DNA of 64,000 nucleotides from Liolophura sinensis (GCF_032854445.1 NC_088306.1:25389764-25453763); one strand, 5' to 3'; shown: positions 49,546 through 60,778, counted from the first letter of the stretch. Numbers and translations are program-made. The notes: generated by a model not told the origin, from the sequence alone.

Positions 49546-50523
49546 CTTCGTGTCAAAAGCATGTCCAGTCTTTTTATATAACGGACCTGATACGGTAAGG
49601 CGGAGAATATGCCCCAGAGAGATACGATAAGAAAGCGCAAAAATCAAAATCCCAGCATAATTCTGTAAATTTCTGAATCAGAAGTATAAAACGTGGTCGA
49701 CACACCTATAAAAATTACACAGCTATAAAAGAGATGGCTGCTTAGTAATAATCTGCCAAAATGACCCCTCAATCAAAACCCCCAATTTTCGTTCAAACTA
49801 GTTACTGTGTTTTTAATTTGCATTGAGATCAACGTAAACCATAAAAATATTTTTACGGAAGCATTCATGTGTGTTTTTCTACGTGCTGTCGAAGTTTTGT
49901 TTGATTAACGTTTGTATTCATGTGTAAAATATAAACTTTATAATGTGATCAATTTTGTCATAATTTGACAAGTTTAAAATTTCAACCTTAGCCCCTCAAG
50001 TATCCTTAAAACTACAGTGAACTAAAGAAATCAGTCCGGAGAACACGTTGTATCTCGTGAGTGTTCGAATCTTTGAGGTTCTGCTTTTTTTCTTTGGAAA
50101 CATGCTTTTGCGTGTTTAGAGTAAAGATGTATGAGTGAAGATATAGGCTGTCTTGCGTGAAATAAGTGTTGTCATGGGTTAAAACGAATCATTGGTAAGG
50201 CATGGTATTGCGTAACGTGTGGGAACAATAGCGAAATCATACGTGAATCCTGGCCGACAACACAAGCGGTCGTCTATCATTTACATTAATATCTTACGTT
50301 TTGCGGAAGTATAAACTGAAAGTCACATTTTGTATATATTGATTTTATTGATTTGTGCATATCTGCGGGTACAAGAATTTTTCAGAAACTTACATTTGTG
50401 GTGGAGAGATTTTTCCACTCTACAGTGTCTACTACCAAAAAAATAAAAAATTTCAGTATGACCAGTCAGGAGTTTTCGATTTAATATTCTAAAGATCGCT
50501 TTTGTGCATGATTGCAACTTTGT

Positions 50524-50585
50524 AACCCGGAAAGGAAAGGAAGAGTAAAACAGAACTGGGAAAGGAAGAGTAAAACAGAACTGGA
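50524..50585. repeat. 25-bp x2 tandem duplication
   Basis: GGAAAGGAAGAGTAAAACAG and AACTGG occur twice in a row. Confidence 0.8.
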
Positions 50586-50839
50586 AAATGAAGTGGCCTT
50601 ACGAGTGTGTCAGGAGATGCCACTTACAACTATAGTCAGTTGCGCTTCTTGAGATGCACAGTTTCATGCACTGGGGCAGCTTCTATGTCTTCCTTTGTGG
50701 CAGCCACACGTTAAACGTAACAGTGTGAGTAAACGTAACTGTCAGTGACTGTACAATTTAAAGACAAATACCTGCGATGTCATCTCTTCCTCTACAGTTC
50801 AGGCCTTCATTCGACAAAACAAATTCTGAAAGACCAGTT

Positions 50840-51107
50840 GGGAGGCCTACGTGGCCGAGGCAGGTAGCACACCAGCGCGGCACAATGACCCAGGAGCATC
50901 CCGCCAATGCGGTCTTCGTAAGTTCGTGTTTATCTCACGCTGGATTCCTCTCTGGCAATACATGGGAAGATCAACATTCGGATGGTCGTTTGTTTCCCCC
51001 GGGCTCTGCCCGGTTTTTCTCCGACCACAATGCAGGCCGCCGTCGTATATGTGAAATATTCTTGAATACGGCGTAAAACACCAATCAAAAAAAAAACTAA
51101 ATAAATC
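50840..51107 (+). repeat. MetaSINE-like tRNA-derived SINE, full length
   Basis: The tRNA-like head reads GGCCTACGTGGCCGAGGCAG. Then come CCGGGCTCTGCCCGGTTTTT, GCCGCCGTCGTATATGTGAA, ATATTCTTGAATACGGCG and TAAAACACCAATC with an A-rich tail. It is one of two sense-strand full copies. Intronic. Confidence 0.88.
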
Positions 51108-51589
51108 AAAGACCACTTAGCATTACAGTCTCTGAAAAAGTTACACTGAAGACGGGTTACCTAGAAGCAGATGTAGTCTGAATGGATTGAAAATACATAC
51201 CACTCATATTCCTATGTGTATCAAGCAATTGCATTTACGGTGATTTGGCGATTAACTTGACACGTCTTGAACAACGTAACTGCATTCCTTACCCATTAAA
51301 CATTTACAATCTCAAAAGCAAATTGGTGCCGTTTTGTAAAAATGTGTCTATGTAGCTCGCGGTTTAAACAACAAAGTGGACAATTTGGTATACTTCAAAA
51401 GTTTAAGGTTATATGAAAATAATATTTTAAGGTACACATTAATGCTCCTGAGGAAATTTGTTACAGTTAATATGTACCTGTGGTACACATCCTGTGAATT
51501 TTTTGTACACAACTGCTTTTAGAAAGTAAAGGGGCATTTTGGAGAAATAAGAGGCATGAACTGGAATATCCCTTACTGGGTTTTTCTTT

Positions 51590-51652
51590 CATTTATTTGA
51601 TTTGATTGATGTTTTACTCCGTACTCAAGAATATTTCACTTATATACGACTG
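51590..51652 (-). repeat. 3' fragment of the MetaSINE-like SINE
   Basis: Only the tail region is present, reversed: ATTTATTTGATTTGATTGAT, GTTTTACTCCGTACTCAAGA, ATATTTCACTTATATACGAC. Confidence 0.75.
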
Positions 51653-52189
51653 CAAAGAGGCTAGCCTGCCTGCTTCAAGAACCATGTGATTTTAGGTCAG
51701 ACCATTGTACTGTTCCTTTGAGAAAAGCGATGCTTGCGGGAAACCTTAAAACAGACAGATGTATTATCTCCTTCGCCAGACTATAATGGTCTATCGGTTA
51801 CCCCTGGAGAAGGCGGTGATGGACGATGTGTCATGGCCGTCATTCATGGCCGAGTGTATGCGGAGATATACCGCGCGGTTGCCAAGAGACGCAGTTTTAG
51901 ACGTGACCGTGATTTGTCAGTATTGGGCGATGTACATTGGCGTATTGGGAGCAACTTGTGGCAGAGATTACCCGGGAAAGTATGAGACTGGTTCGTAAGA
52001 TTCGGTCTCCAAGTCAGACGGTGTAGAGCACAGGGTATCAAAATGTAACAAACTAATCTCAGATCGCTCTGTCAGCCGGTAAAACGGTCTGTCGGTCAAA
52101 TACTTGACATTTTATCCTGTAACAAGATCCAGTCGTTTAACCAGGGTTTTAGATCAAGACTGCAGAATGTCTATTTTATTAATTGTTCC

Positions 52190-52276
52190 CACGGGCCCTC
52201 GTGTCCTGTACGCTTTCTTCCTACCAAAATCCAAAATACCGTGTAAAACACCAATCAAATAAATAAATAAATAAAG
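52190..52276 (+). repeat. 3' fragment of the MetaSINE-like SINE
   Basis: CCCACGGGCCCTCGTG, TTTCTTCCTACCAAAAT and ACCGTGTAAAACACCAATCA with an (AAAT)n tail represent the core and end, with the middle deleted. Confidence 0.65.
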
Positions 52277-52391
52277 GTTTCCACAAGTCAGTTTATGACT
52301 CTATCGGGTTGTATTTTTATATCAAAACTGGTCAAAATGTTTTTTTTTTTTGAAAGGACAAAGTCTCAATCCTTCTAGCGTGGTTGTTATA

Positions 52392-52395
52392 ATAT

Positions 52396-52454
<59 letters not shown>

Positions 52455-52458
52455 TTTG
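52392..52458. repeat. (TTTA)n microsatellite continuing into a SINE tail
   Basis: About 16 uninterrupted TTTA units are followed by TTTGATTGGTCTTATACGCC, the reverse start of the MetaSINE-like element, so the microsatellite is an expanded SINE tail. Confidence 0.85.
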
Positions 52459-53939
52459 ATTGGTCTTATACGCCTGTTATAAGGTAATATAAAAGGTAAC
52501 GTTTTGGTAAATAAACATACTAGAACGTAAATAAACGCAACAGAAATGTACAGGTACATTAGTATTAGTGGTTATAACAGTAAAACTAGACGGACCAATT
52601 GCTATAGTACAAATATCATTACCGTTCTTTTATTATTTTGGTATTTTTTATCACAATGATTGTAGACAAATCATCCTCATTATAATGAATGTAGACAAAT
52701 CAGTATCGTTATAATTGCTACATGTGAATCATTTTCATAATAACGATTGTAGAAAAATCATTATCATCATAAAGATTGTAAGCGATTGATTATAATCATA
52801 ATGATTATAGACAGCTACATCACCCACCAAACAAATGCAAAACTTAGTTCATACCTCGTATCATTTATTGGATACATTGTATGGGAAGCTGTCTTAAGAG
52901 GCTTTCTGTCGCTAGTAGTGAAGGCACCTCCTGGGTGGAGACTGGAATTTGGATGTCACGTGTCTCCCCACCCCTTCCTCTCTATATCCCCCCACTCAAC
53001 CTAACTCTAATTCAAGCACCGTTACAGTATTGGTACCAGTTCAATAAATGCCTGTAAGGGGACATTTTAGAGCTTTTAAACCCTGTAGTCGCGCTCACAT
53101 TGTTCGTGCAAATTGACATTAGTCTTATAATTACCGGTAGTTTCGTTGCCAGGTTCGTGGAAGAGTTAAGTTTTGCGAAGATAGCCAAGTCGATTGTGCA
53201 TTTACGCCGAAAAGTTCACCCCAGCACAGTCCATGGCCCAATCAATCAATCAGCCAAGCAGTCAGGTGGTTCCTGGTTTTAATGAAATAATCGATCGGCA
53301 AATACTTGATTGGATAAGTCAATCAATCGATGAGAGACAACATCGATTTTTGTAAGAGACGTTCTCGGCATGCTAGAAAACTGTGTATACCCTTCGTATG
53401 GTATATGCTCAGTACCGAAACAAACGGCGTATAGGGAGGAAGTAATGCCGGTTCTTATCTCCTCGGAGGCACACAAATTGGCAATTACAGCTATACTCAG
53501 ACGACTTACTCGCTTCGTTAAAAGCTGTAGAGCACACCCACAGAAAACCAGGCACAAGATGCTATTTAACGAACCACAGTGTTGCCACTTCGGTGAACTT
53601 CGGCGTTTTCCGGCGATCCTCATTTACCGGCTGCCACGGAACTGGTGTGCTATTTATAGCCGCTGCTTACGTATGCACATATACAATGTTCCATTACAGA
53701 ACAGGGGTAGCAATTCTAGCTTATAACTGGTTTATAACTTCTTTATATTATTTATTCGATTTTTCCTGAACGCCCTACAAAAGAATTTGTCACCATTTTT
53801 TATGGATAGAGGAAAGCAGCAGACCTGCTCACATCTGACGTGGAGATATACACGCGATACTGGTGGACGACAAGTAGTCAACTAACGCTAGGTTACACAA
53901 ATGGTCACAAACGCTTATTGTCAACAATAATCAATGAGA

Positions 53940-54055
53940 GCGGGGCATTCCATACAAATTCTCTATCCAAGGCCGGTGTTGAACCCACGCCTCTTGTCTA
54001 GTGGTAATTAAAAGGCAAACAACTCAACCACTCACCCACGGTTCACCCCTCCTTT
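53940..54055 (-). repeat. tRNA-like SINE head
   Basis: On the minus strand, GTGAGTGGTTGAGTTG resembles an A box and GGGTTCAACACC a B box, spaced about 50 bases apart. No cloverleaf with a paired acceptor stem could be drawn, so this is read as a SINE head rather than a tRNA gene. Confidence 0.45.
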
Positions 54056-54242
54056 AATGCCAGGAAACTATAGCCTGATCACTAAACAATTTCCGGACAA
54101 TTTCCGGAATACGGTGATTGATCTAAAATTCTTCAGAAATGTGCAGTTTAGAGGCAAATAAAATATTACATAAAATTACTCCTTTTAAGGTATCATCCAG
54201 CCAAACCCCAAAACACGTTTTTCATGTTTAATTTTATAATAT

Positions 54243-54272
54243 AATAATAATTTTATATATATATATATATAT
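54243..54272. repeat. AT-rich simple repeat
   Basis: ATAATAATAATTTTATATAT and following (AT)n. Confidence 0.8.
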
Positions 54273-54529
54273 TGTCAGTTTCAGGATGCTAGCGGACGGA
54301 AAGGTCACCAGATTCATTTTTCTTTTTCAAACATGGGCTACATTAATGTAATGTTTCACCGAAATAGAAACCAATAGTATCCCAGCATCAAGTCAGTTGT
54401 TATGTACACTGAAATTAAAATTGTGTCGCAGTATTATCAGTTCCTCAGTCCGAAGGATGGCAATTCCAGCTTTCTATTTCCCTTAAAAATAAAACTAGTT
54501 TACATGTACAGCCAAGACATTCGTATATT

Positions 54530-54800
54530 CATTTATGTATTTGGGTGGTGTTTTACGCCGTACTCAAGAATATTTCACTTATACAACGGCGGCAAAATTT
54601 ATGGTGGGAGAAAACCGGGCAGAGCTCGGGGAAACCAACTACTATCAGCAGGTTGCCCCGAGGAAATCCAGGCTGCTGGAAGGCCTGCCCACCTGTCGGA
54701 GAGGAAGCCAACAGGAGCTGGAATTGAACGCACAGCGACCCCATGGATGAGAGGCCATTGCACCCCACTGGCCCGTTAACCACCTCAGTCACGAAAACTC
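54530..54800 (-). repeat. MetaSINE-like tRNA-derived SINE, full length
   Basis: Reverse orientation: TGTTTTACGCCGTACTCAAG, ATGGTGGGAGAAAACCGGGC, CTGGAATTGAACGCACAGCG, then GTTAACCACCTCAGTCACG (reverse of the tRNA-like head). A ~20 base insertion lies after the core. Intronic. Confidence 0.88.
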
Positions 54801-56304
54801 CCCTCCTCTCCTCCCTCTAAGCCATTTGGCACACCTAGAAATGGTGTACTTATTTTTTCATTAGGTTATTCCCCATTCAGAGTTTAATTTTCCTGTCTTT
54901 TCCAGCATCGTCGCAATTTGGCCACTCTAGTCATAAATGTCCCTAAGTTTACCGATTCAGCGTACTAAACCGTCATTACTAGTGCTGACTCGACACAGCA
55001 GCCGCAGTTTCGTGGGACATTAGTCGTAATTCTAGTTGACAGCTGAAACAACGACCTCATCCACCATACGTCTTTAGTCAACAGCAATTAGAAGTCAAGG
55101 TCGAATTAGCTATCGGGGGTTCACAGGCGGTTAAACAGAGAAGTCATGTTTAACACGAGTTAATTAGTGATATTAGTAAACGCTGTAATTTTGGGGTGTT
55201 TATGATTAACGGATAAAGCAAGGCGTTGATCATTTCGGCTACCTACGGTAGTTTTAACATGCATTAGAACTTGGTATAGGATTTATGTGTGACTCTTTAA
55301 AGAAGCCCTTTGATGTAGAGAGTATCTAATTTATACTGTAGGCCGACTAGGCGCTTAAGCATACATGTATGTAAGTGAAATGTAAGTGTATAGAAAGAAG
55401 ATATATTTTAAAAGTATTTTTCCATCTAATATATAATTTTGTAAGAACGCACATCAGCAAAAAGGGCAGGGGTTTTGTCTTTACATGAAATGCTGCGGGG
55501 TTTCAATTAATTTACGAAAATTACTTTTAACTGAACCTCTACAAAATTTTTGCGTTGTATTAATATAATTTGTGTGCTATAATAATGGAATAATTCGCAG
55601 CAATAACCCAATGTATTCTGGCGTCTAGTGTATTGAGTATTGAAAATAAATTGTCCCTTTTCCTCACCACTTGCGTGTATATAAATGCGGAAGTTTGCCT
55701 TTACTTTCGAATGTCGACAATTTTTTGTGTATCCTCTTCAACTCCCCGAAAAACACAAACTTGAAACGGAATGAAATCCAGCACTTATTCAACAGAACAG
55801 GATTAAAATTTGCCCCAAAATATACACCAAAAAATACTTTTTCAACGTGCAAATACTGTTTTTCTATTATTTCTTTAATCACTTTTTCTGTGAAGTCTCT
55901 TCCGTGGTACCGTTTTTGTAAGATTTATGTCGTATTATAAACATACACATGAAAAAAATACAAAGAGTAATAAGTCATGTCTCATCCCTGCAATTTGACT
56001 ATTACCATTTACTTAATTGAACTTCTTCCGTGGTAATATCAGTGGGCTAAAGGATAATATTTCAACCCTATCTTTTAGTGAAATGAAAACATACAAGGTG
56101 ATACACAAATGGTAAAATTTGTTAATTTACAGTGATTTTTAAAACCCTTTTATATTAACATGACCAGGTGAATGCGCTGTCGTATATGCTTTTTGTCCGA
56201 CTTGATTTTCTGGCCAGTAAACATTGTGGCAATGTCGAATGTCACTTTAAGCGCAAAAGCTAGGAATGAAAAGGTTACGCTTCCTGGGACAACAGTTGAA
56301 GTCT

Positions 56305-56337
56305 TTGTCCTAATTTATTTATTTCTTTTTCTTTCAG
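56305..56337 (+). promoter_or_regulatory. Splice acceptor of coding exon 2
   Basis: CCTAAT (possible branch point) is followed by an uninterrupted T/C-rich stretch and CAG at 56335-56337. The first exon base is 56338. This boundary gives the only reading frame that connects to the peptide repeats with an acidic, signal-less spacer. Confidence 0.8.
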
Positions 56338-57181
56338 ATCTTCTGAAGAAGTTAAATCCAGTGATGAACTCAATCCAAAAAGTCGGCAAAGTCGTGAGTT
56401 ACATTATCAATTTCCGGAAGATGAAGCGGCCGTTGATAGCGTTGAGAACGCTAAGCACGATAAACGTTACATCGACCCCCTAGCGAGTGGGCTTGTTGGC
56501 AAAAGAGAGTTTGATCCCCTTGCTAGCGGACTTTTAGGTAAACGCCCTATTGATTCTCTTGCAAGTGGACTTGTTGGGAAGAGATTCGTGGATCCTTTGG
56601 CCAGTGGACTAGTTGGGAAACGCTTCGTGGATCCTTTGGCCAGTGGACTAGTTGGAAAACGATTTGTAGATCCTTTGGCCAGTGGACTTGTTGGGAAACG
56701 ATTTGTAGATCCTTTGGCCAGTGGACTAGTTGGGAAACGATTTGTAGATCCTTTGGCCAGTGGACTTGTTGGGAAACGATTCGTGGATCCTTTGGCCAGT
56801 GGACTAGTTGGGAAACGATTTGTAGATCCTTTGGCCAGTGGACTTGTTGGGAAACGATTCGTGGATCCTTTGGCCAGTGGACTTGTTGGAAAACGATTTG
56901 TAGATCCTTTGGCCAGTGGACTAGTTGGCAAGCGATATGTAGATCCTTTGGCCAGTGGACTTGTTGGGAAACGATTCGTGGATCCTTTGGCCAGTGGACT
57001 TGTTGGCAAGCGATTTGTAGATCCTTTGGCCAGTGGACTTGTTGGGAAACGATTCGTGGATCCTTTGGCCAGTGGTCTTGTTGGCAAACGATTTGTAGAT
57101 CCTTTGGCCAGTGGACTTGTTGGCAAGCGACAGGTCGACAGCCTCGCTAGTGGGCTAATTGGCAAGCGTGCTGACCAGTAA
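56338..57181 (+). CDS. LASGLVamide-type neuropeptide precursor, coding exon 2 (18 peptide copies)
   Basis: This exon encodes residues 25-305 of the precursor. The first base completes codon 25. A 43-residue acidic spacer follows (SSEEVKSSDEL..., ending HDKR), then 18 units of 13 residues, then ADQ and a TAA stop at 57179-57181. The units in order are YIDPLASGLVGKR, EFDPLASGLLGKR, PIDSLASGLVGKR, fourteen copies of F/YVDPLASGLVGKR (thirteen F, one Y), and QVDSLASGLIGKR. KR is the dibasic convertase site and the preceding Gly is the amide donor, so the mature products should be decapeptide amides such as FVDPLASGLV-NH2. The final unit begins with Gln and may become pyroglutamyl. LASGLVamide peptides are known molluscan neuropeptides, secreted from neurons; I know of no established receptor. 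The acceptor is strong (pyrimidine tract then CAG at 56335-56337). The opposite strand is also open here, which is only a shadow of the repeat. Assignment to the family is firm; linkage to exon 1 is slightly less so. Confidence 0.93.
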
Positions 57182-57422
57182 TTTTGCTGGTCGTCTGACA
57201 ATTTCCAAAATTGTCTCACTTAATGCGCTTACAGACATCTAAACGTTATATTTCACATTTTTGGACCAACTAACAATTTAATGCAACTCTCCCCATGTGA
57301 TACACTCAAGTTTCAAAACAAACAGACGCCTCCTGCAAAATTATTGAAATGTTGAAATATTTTTTTCATTGACCACTCTATCTTAATCCTTAGTAATGTT
57401 CATCATTTGTTCAAGTTCGTGC

Positions 57423-57428
57423 AATAAA
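57423..57428 (+). terminator. Polyadenylation signal of the neuropeptide gene
   Basis: A canonical AATAAA lies 242 bases after the TAA stop, within GCAATAAAGGCTTG, followed by the T-rich TTGTCTTTTGTT. It is the first canonical hexamer after the stop, so a 3' UTR of about 260 bases is expected. Confidence 0.65.
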
Positions 57429-57894
57429 GGCTTGTCTTTTGTTATCAGCCGCTTACATCTTTAACAATCTACGTTATCCCCAGACATTATCTGATTGATT
57501 ACCATAGTGATATGACGGTCTATTAGAGTTAGACACAAAGGACTTGTCTTACTCGGCTATCACGACGCCGGGTCCAGTGCATTTACCAAGGTGATATACA
57601 TCTTCGTTATTTGTTACGCCAGACGCAAGTTACCATAGTTTCGTAAATGGACTCCAGGAAATAGTTCGTAATGGGAAGCATCGTCCAAATTCGCTATCTT
57701 GGCTGATTATTTACAAAACAGTGAACAATGATCAAAGCTCAGGTGTTCAACAATGCATACAATCGCAAACCCAAACACTTTTGATGTGCAAATGTAGTAA
57801 AAACGTTAGAAGACCCAAACTAGGTCACTAAAGCAACTGACCGTGAATAAATAACTTATCAAAGTGTCAAAACAGCAGTATTGCCAAGTTAGCC

Positions 57895-58150
57895 TTAATT
57901 TGATTGTTGCTGAAGGCCATACTCAATTTTATGGGTGTAGAAAACTGGAGCGCCCGGTGTCAACCACGGACCTTTGGTAAACTACTGTAGATCCTTTCCA
58001 CATGATGTGCACACCATATTTGTGGAAAAGAAGTGCTCTTCAACGAACGCGAAATTGTGGAAACGGCCGCACCAGCTTGGGAATTAGGGGAATCTACAAA
58101 TTCCCTGCCCAAACCCGGTATTGATCCCGCACCGCGTGCGATTGAAATTT
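57895..58150 (-). repeat. Second SINE family copy, reverse orientation
   Basis: Reverse-complemented, the body reads CCAAAGGTCCGTGGTTGACA then CCGGGCGCTCCAGTTTTC. A tRNA-like GCGGGATCAATACCGGG lies at the head side (about 58110-58130). Confidence 0.55.
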
Positions 58151-58616
58151 AAGTGTCTATATTCACTAGAAGGCGGCACATTCCTTGTTTGCTTATCTGT
58201 ACGATAGGAGTTTAACATGGCCTTGCAGTGGGCGGATCATGTTGCACCAATGGGAGACTCGAGGACGAGCTGCACAGAAGGCCCAAAATGACAGCGGAAC
58301 GTATCGTTTCCCTCTGTGACGTTGCAGGGCGTGTGTACTTCATACACTTTACGAGCAGACGTACACCGATAATTGTGACGTAATAAAGGAAAGAACATGA
58401 GTTCACAGCTTTGGTCTTGATACAGGCAGGAAGGAGGTTTACGACTTCCTTACTGTACCGATATTGTCTCACATATGTACCCATATATTTATGACAGGCC
58501 AGACGCCCGGATGGAGCCCAACGCCTTTCATACATGTACCAAGCATCACTTCTCATACAGAGACAGTACTGATACTGGACCGACCAGAATTATTAGACCA
58601 CTGACTTATATTGATG

Positions 58617-58868
58617 GGGGAGCTCCGTGGCCGAGGGGCTTTGTAAGGCAGTGCGGCGCATTGACACAGAAGCCGTTCACAATGCGTTCAAGTCCAGTTC
58701 CTGTTGGCTTCCTCTCCGATCTTGCGTGGGAAGGTCTGCCAGCAACATGCGGGTGGTCGTGGGTTTCCCCAGGGCTCTGCCCGGTTTCCACTCACCGTAA
58801 TGCTGGCCGCCGTCGTATAAATGAAATATTCTTGAGTACGGCATAAAACACCAGTCAAATAAATGAAT
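58617..58868 (+). repeat. MetaSINE-like tRNA-derived SINE, full length
   Basis: Head GGAGCTCCGTGGCCGAGGGG, B-box-like GTTCAAGTCCAG, core GGGCTCTGCCCGGTTTCC, GCCGCCGTCGTATAAATG, ATATTCTTGAGTACGGC and an AAATAAAT tail are all visible. It sits just beside the Harbinger relic. Confidence 0.88.
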
Positions 58869-58984
58869 TGCGGGTGGCCTGGACTCGCCCTGGCACAAGA
58901 AGACACGGTATATGTACACCATTATGGTTTATGACTGAAACCAGCAATTGGACATCCAATTGGACATTGAGCAGGTAATTTTGT

Positions 58985-59465
58985 ATTCATAAATCTATGA
59001 TAAGCACCTTACAAGATAGCTGACAGCTAAGCATTTTAGCAAGTAACTCAGCTGGCATACTGTGTTTCAAACTTTCATAGAACCTGTTGTGACGCCGTTC
59101 TGCCTCAGTATTAGGGTGCAGCCACCTACGACATGGAAAGCCACTGTCTCCATGGATGTACCCACAGACAGCACCGTTTTCCATCATATCCCAAACGTAG
59201 AACATGTCCACCCTTCAATAATGTTTACCCTTTTTCCACCATGGAGACATATGACAGGGTCATCAATGTAATGATGCCCGCTTCTGTTTACATAGTCCAC
59301 ATTATTCCCATGTGGGGAAGCCAGTGTACATGTGTTCCATCAACACACCCAGTTACTGCGGGAGAATGGCGGATTCTTCAACTATCTTCCAATATCCCTT
59401 TCATTCGGAAATCGGTCGAAATCATTTATCTTCTACATGCAGTCGGTTGTAAAACATGAAGAGGA
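58985..59465 (-). pseudogene. PIF/Harbinger transposase relic (HARBI1-like DDE nuclease)
   Basis: Read on the minus strand, fragments of a Harbinger nuclease appear in order but in different frames: DFDRFPNERDIG (about 59430), then VTGCVDGTHVHW around the first Asp of the DDE triad (about 59355-59325), then DYVNRSGHHYID (about 59300-59265), then ENGAVCGYIHGDSGFPCRRW and NPNTEAERRHNRFYE (about 59190-59080) around the second Asp. Family members read DGTH, DYVNRKG, GDSGYPC and NPNT.AE in that order. At least two frameshifts and internal stops separate the blocks, the WPGS.HDS block is lost, and the final Glu region is missing. The copy is therefore dead. The Myb-like partner gene of PIF elements was not seen nearby. 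Confidence 0.75.
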
Positions 59466-60469
59466 TCACCCACGACAGAATGAAATGTCCCTGTGGCATA
59501 ATACTGTAAAGTAATAAGGACCTGTTGGCAGAAAAGCTTGGTTTCTCATTGTTGGATGTTCAATTGCCGTTTTCACTAAACACGCAATGAACCATGATAT
59601 CAATCCGGTTTAGTCTGTCTCTGAAAACATGGTCTCTACTCGTTAAGGGGCCAGTTCAGATATGCGTCTTGCCATGTTTCCTGTGTAAGGTGTAAATCAA
59701 TTTTTTTGGTTGTTAACCAGTGAGTTAGAGTCACCCCAGATCAACTCTGGTGTAGCAGCCAAATAAGCCTACCAAAGATTTATGAATATCAGATAGCTTC
59801 CAGTTAGGCTTAGCTATCAAAAAGGCCAATTTAGCAGACTGCTAGGCTTAGCAGCCTTTTATGAAAATGGACCCAGGTACACGCACTAAATAAACCCCAA
59901 GCCTGAAACTAACAGTCGAACCAGCGAGAGCTAACTTTGATCATGCGCCCTCATCGTTCAAGGGCCTAACACTCCTAGTCTGACGATGCTCCAACCGCCT
60001 AAGCTAGACACGTTTTCATTGTAAAGCATGATGATACAATAAGCTAATTATACAATAAGCTGTTTTACTAGTCTTTCAATTTCAACTCTAAGGATTCCTT
60101 CGTCGTCATATGACGGCATTAAACCCCGTGCACTCACTCATCCTATTTTGGCAATTGATTCAAACCCAGCAGTGGTATTGAAACGTTTTTGTATCTTTGA
60201 ACGTCAGTTATAATTCCGGCTCAGTCATATTAGATTCATGTCTATATTACACATTTTACATAAATAATTAATGCTTTACATGAGTAACTTGCTATAGTGC
60301 CGTGGTTTATCCCTGGCACTCTACCTACAAAACTAACAGCAGTTGAAAAATTGCTGAAGGTTTCTTCAAATATGACGGCGGATGGAAGGAACAATAGTGC
60401 CCAAAGTAAACCACCTACCTTTGTCGGATACCTGACAAATACAGTCAATGCCATTACCTTAGACTACAA

Positions 60470-60722
60470 AGCATTGTGCTATGGGACAGGACGTGCGGGT
60501 TCAAACCTGGATTTTGACAATTTGTACACTAACCTGCTCAAACTGCCTATATGGCCTTGATGACAATAAGCGATCGACGACGCCAGTACGGCCGTTTGGC
60601 CGAAGTTCGTCAGTAAGGATGGACCCCCGGTTTCCTTCACTCACAGAACTCACCGCTAAGGTGCAAGTGAATATTCATCGAGTATGACATTAAACAACAC
60701 TCAAATAAATAAATAAATACAT
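60470..60722 (+). repeat. Second SINE family copy with tRNA-like head
   Basis: GCGGGTTCAAACCTGGATTT carries the B box. TTGATGACAATAAGCGATCG and GACCCCCGGTTTCCTTCACT match the body, and the copy ends in (AAAT)n. Confidence 0.6.
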
Positions 60723-60778
60723 TATCGATAAGACACTTGAATACGTAGCCAAAGAGATACTAACATTAAAAATTCCTC

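Larger units (their letters stand above)
25648..56337 (+). other. Inferred ~30.7 kb intron of the neuropeptide precursor gene
   Basis: The interval begins GTAAGT (25648) and ends in a pyrimidine tract with CAG (56337); a plausible branch point CCTAAT lies about 30 bases before the acceptor. The donor and acceptor phases fit. Inside I see only repeats: at least five tRNA-type SINE copies, several MITE-like copies, the 36.2-37.3 kb and 46.9-47.8 kb tandem arrays, and simple repeats. The stretch 33290-33730 is more GC-rich and contains a CRE-like TGACGTAA, but has no long ORF and nothing I recognise. Segments 31140-32440, 37300-38900, 41220-43660, 47960-49400, 49560-50840 and 54800-56300 hold no gene that I can support. 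Small additional or alternative exons cannot be excluded. Confidence 0.65.

Noticed and set aside
51734-51998. Overlapping ORFs in a GC-richer patch after a SINE fragment
   Set aside because: No recognisable protein in either frame; the patch is flanked by SINE pieces on both sides.
53279-53726. Overlapping ORFs of 114 (minus) and 118 (plus) residues
   Set aside because: No domain, no splice context and both strands open. Taken as chance.
56467-57219. 250-residue minus-strand ORF rich in FPTSPLAKGSTNR units
   Set aside because: It is the exact antisense of the neuropeptide repeats. The 39-bp period keeps it open; it has no signal peptide, and the sense strand has processing sites and splice sites.
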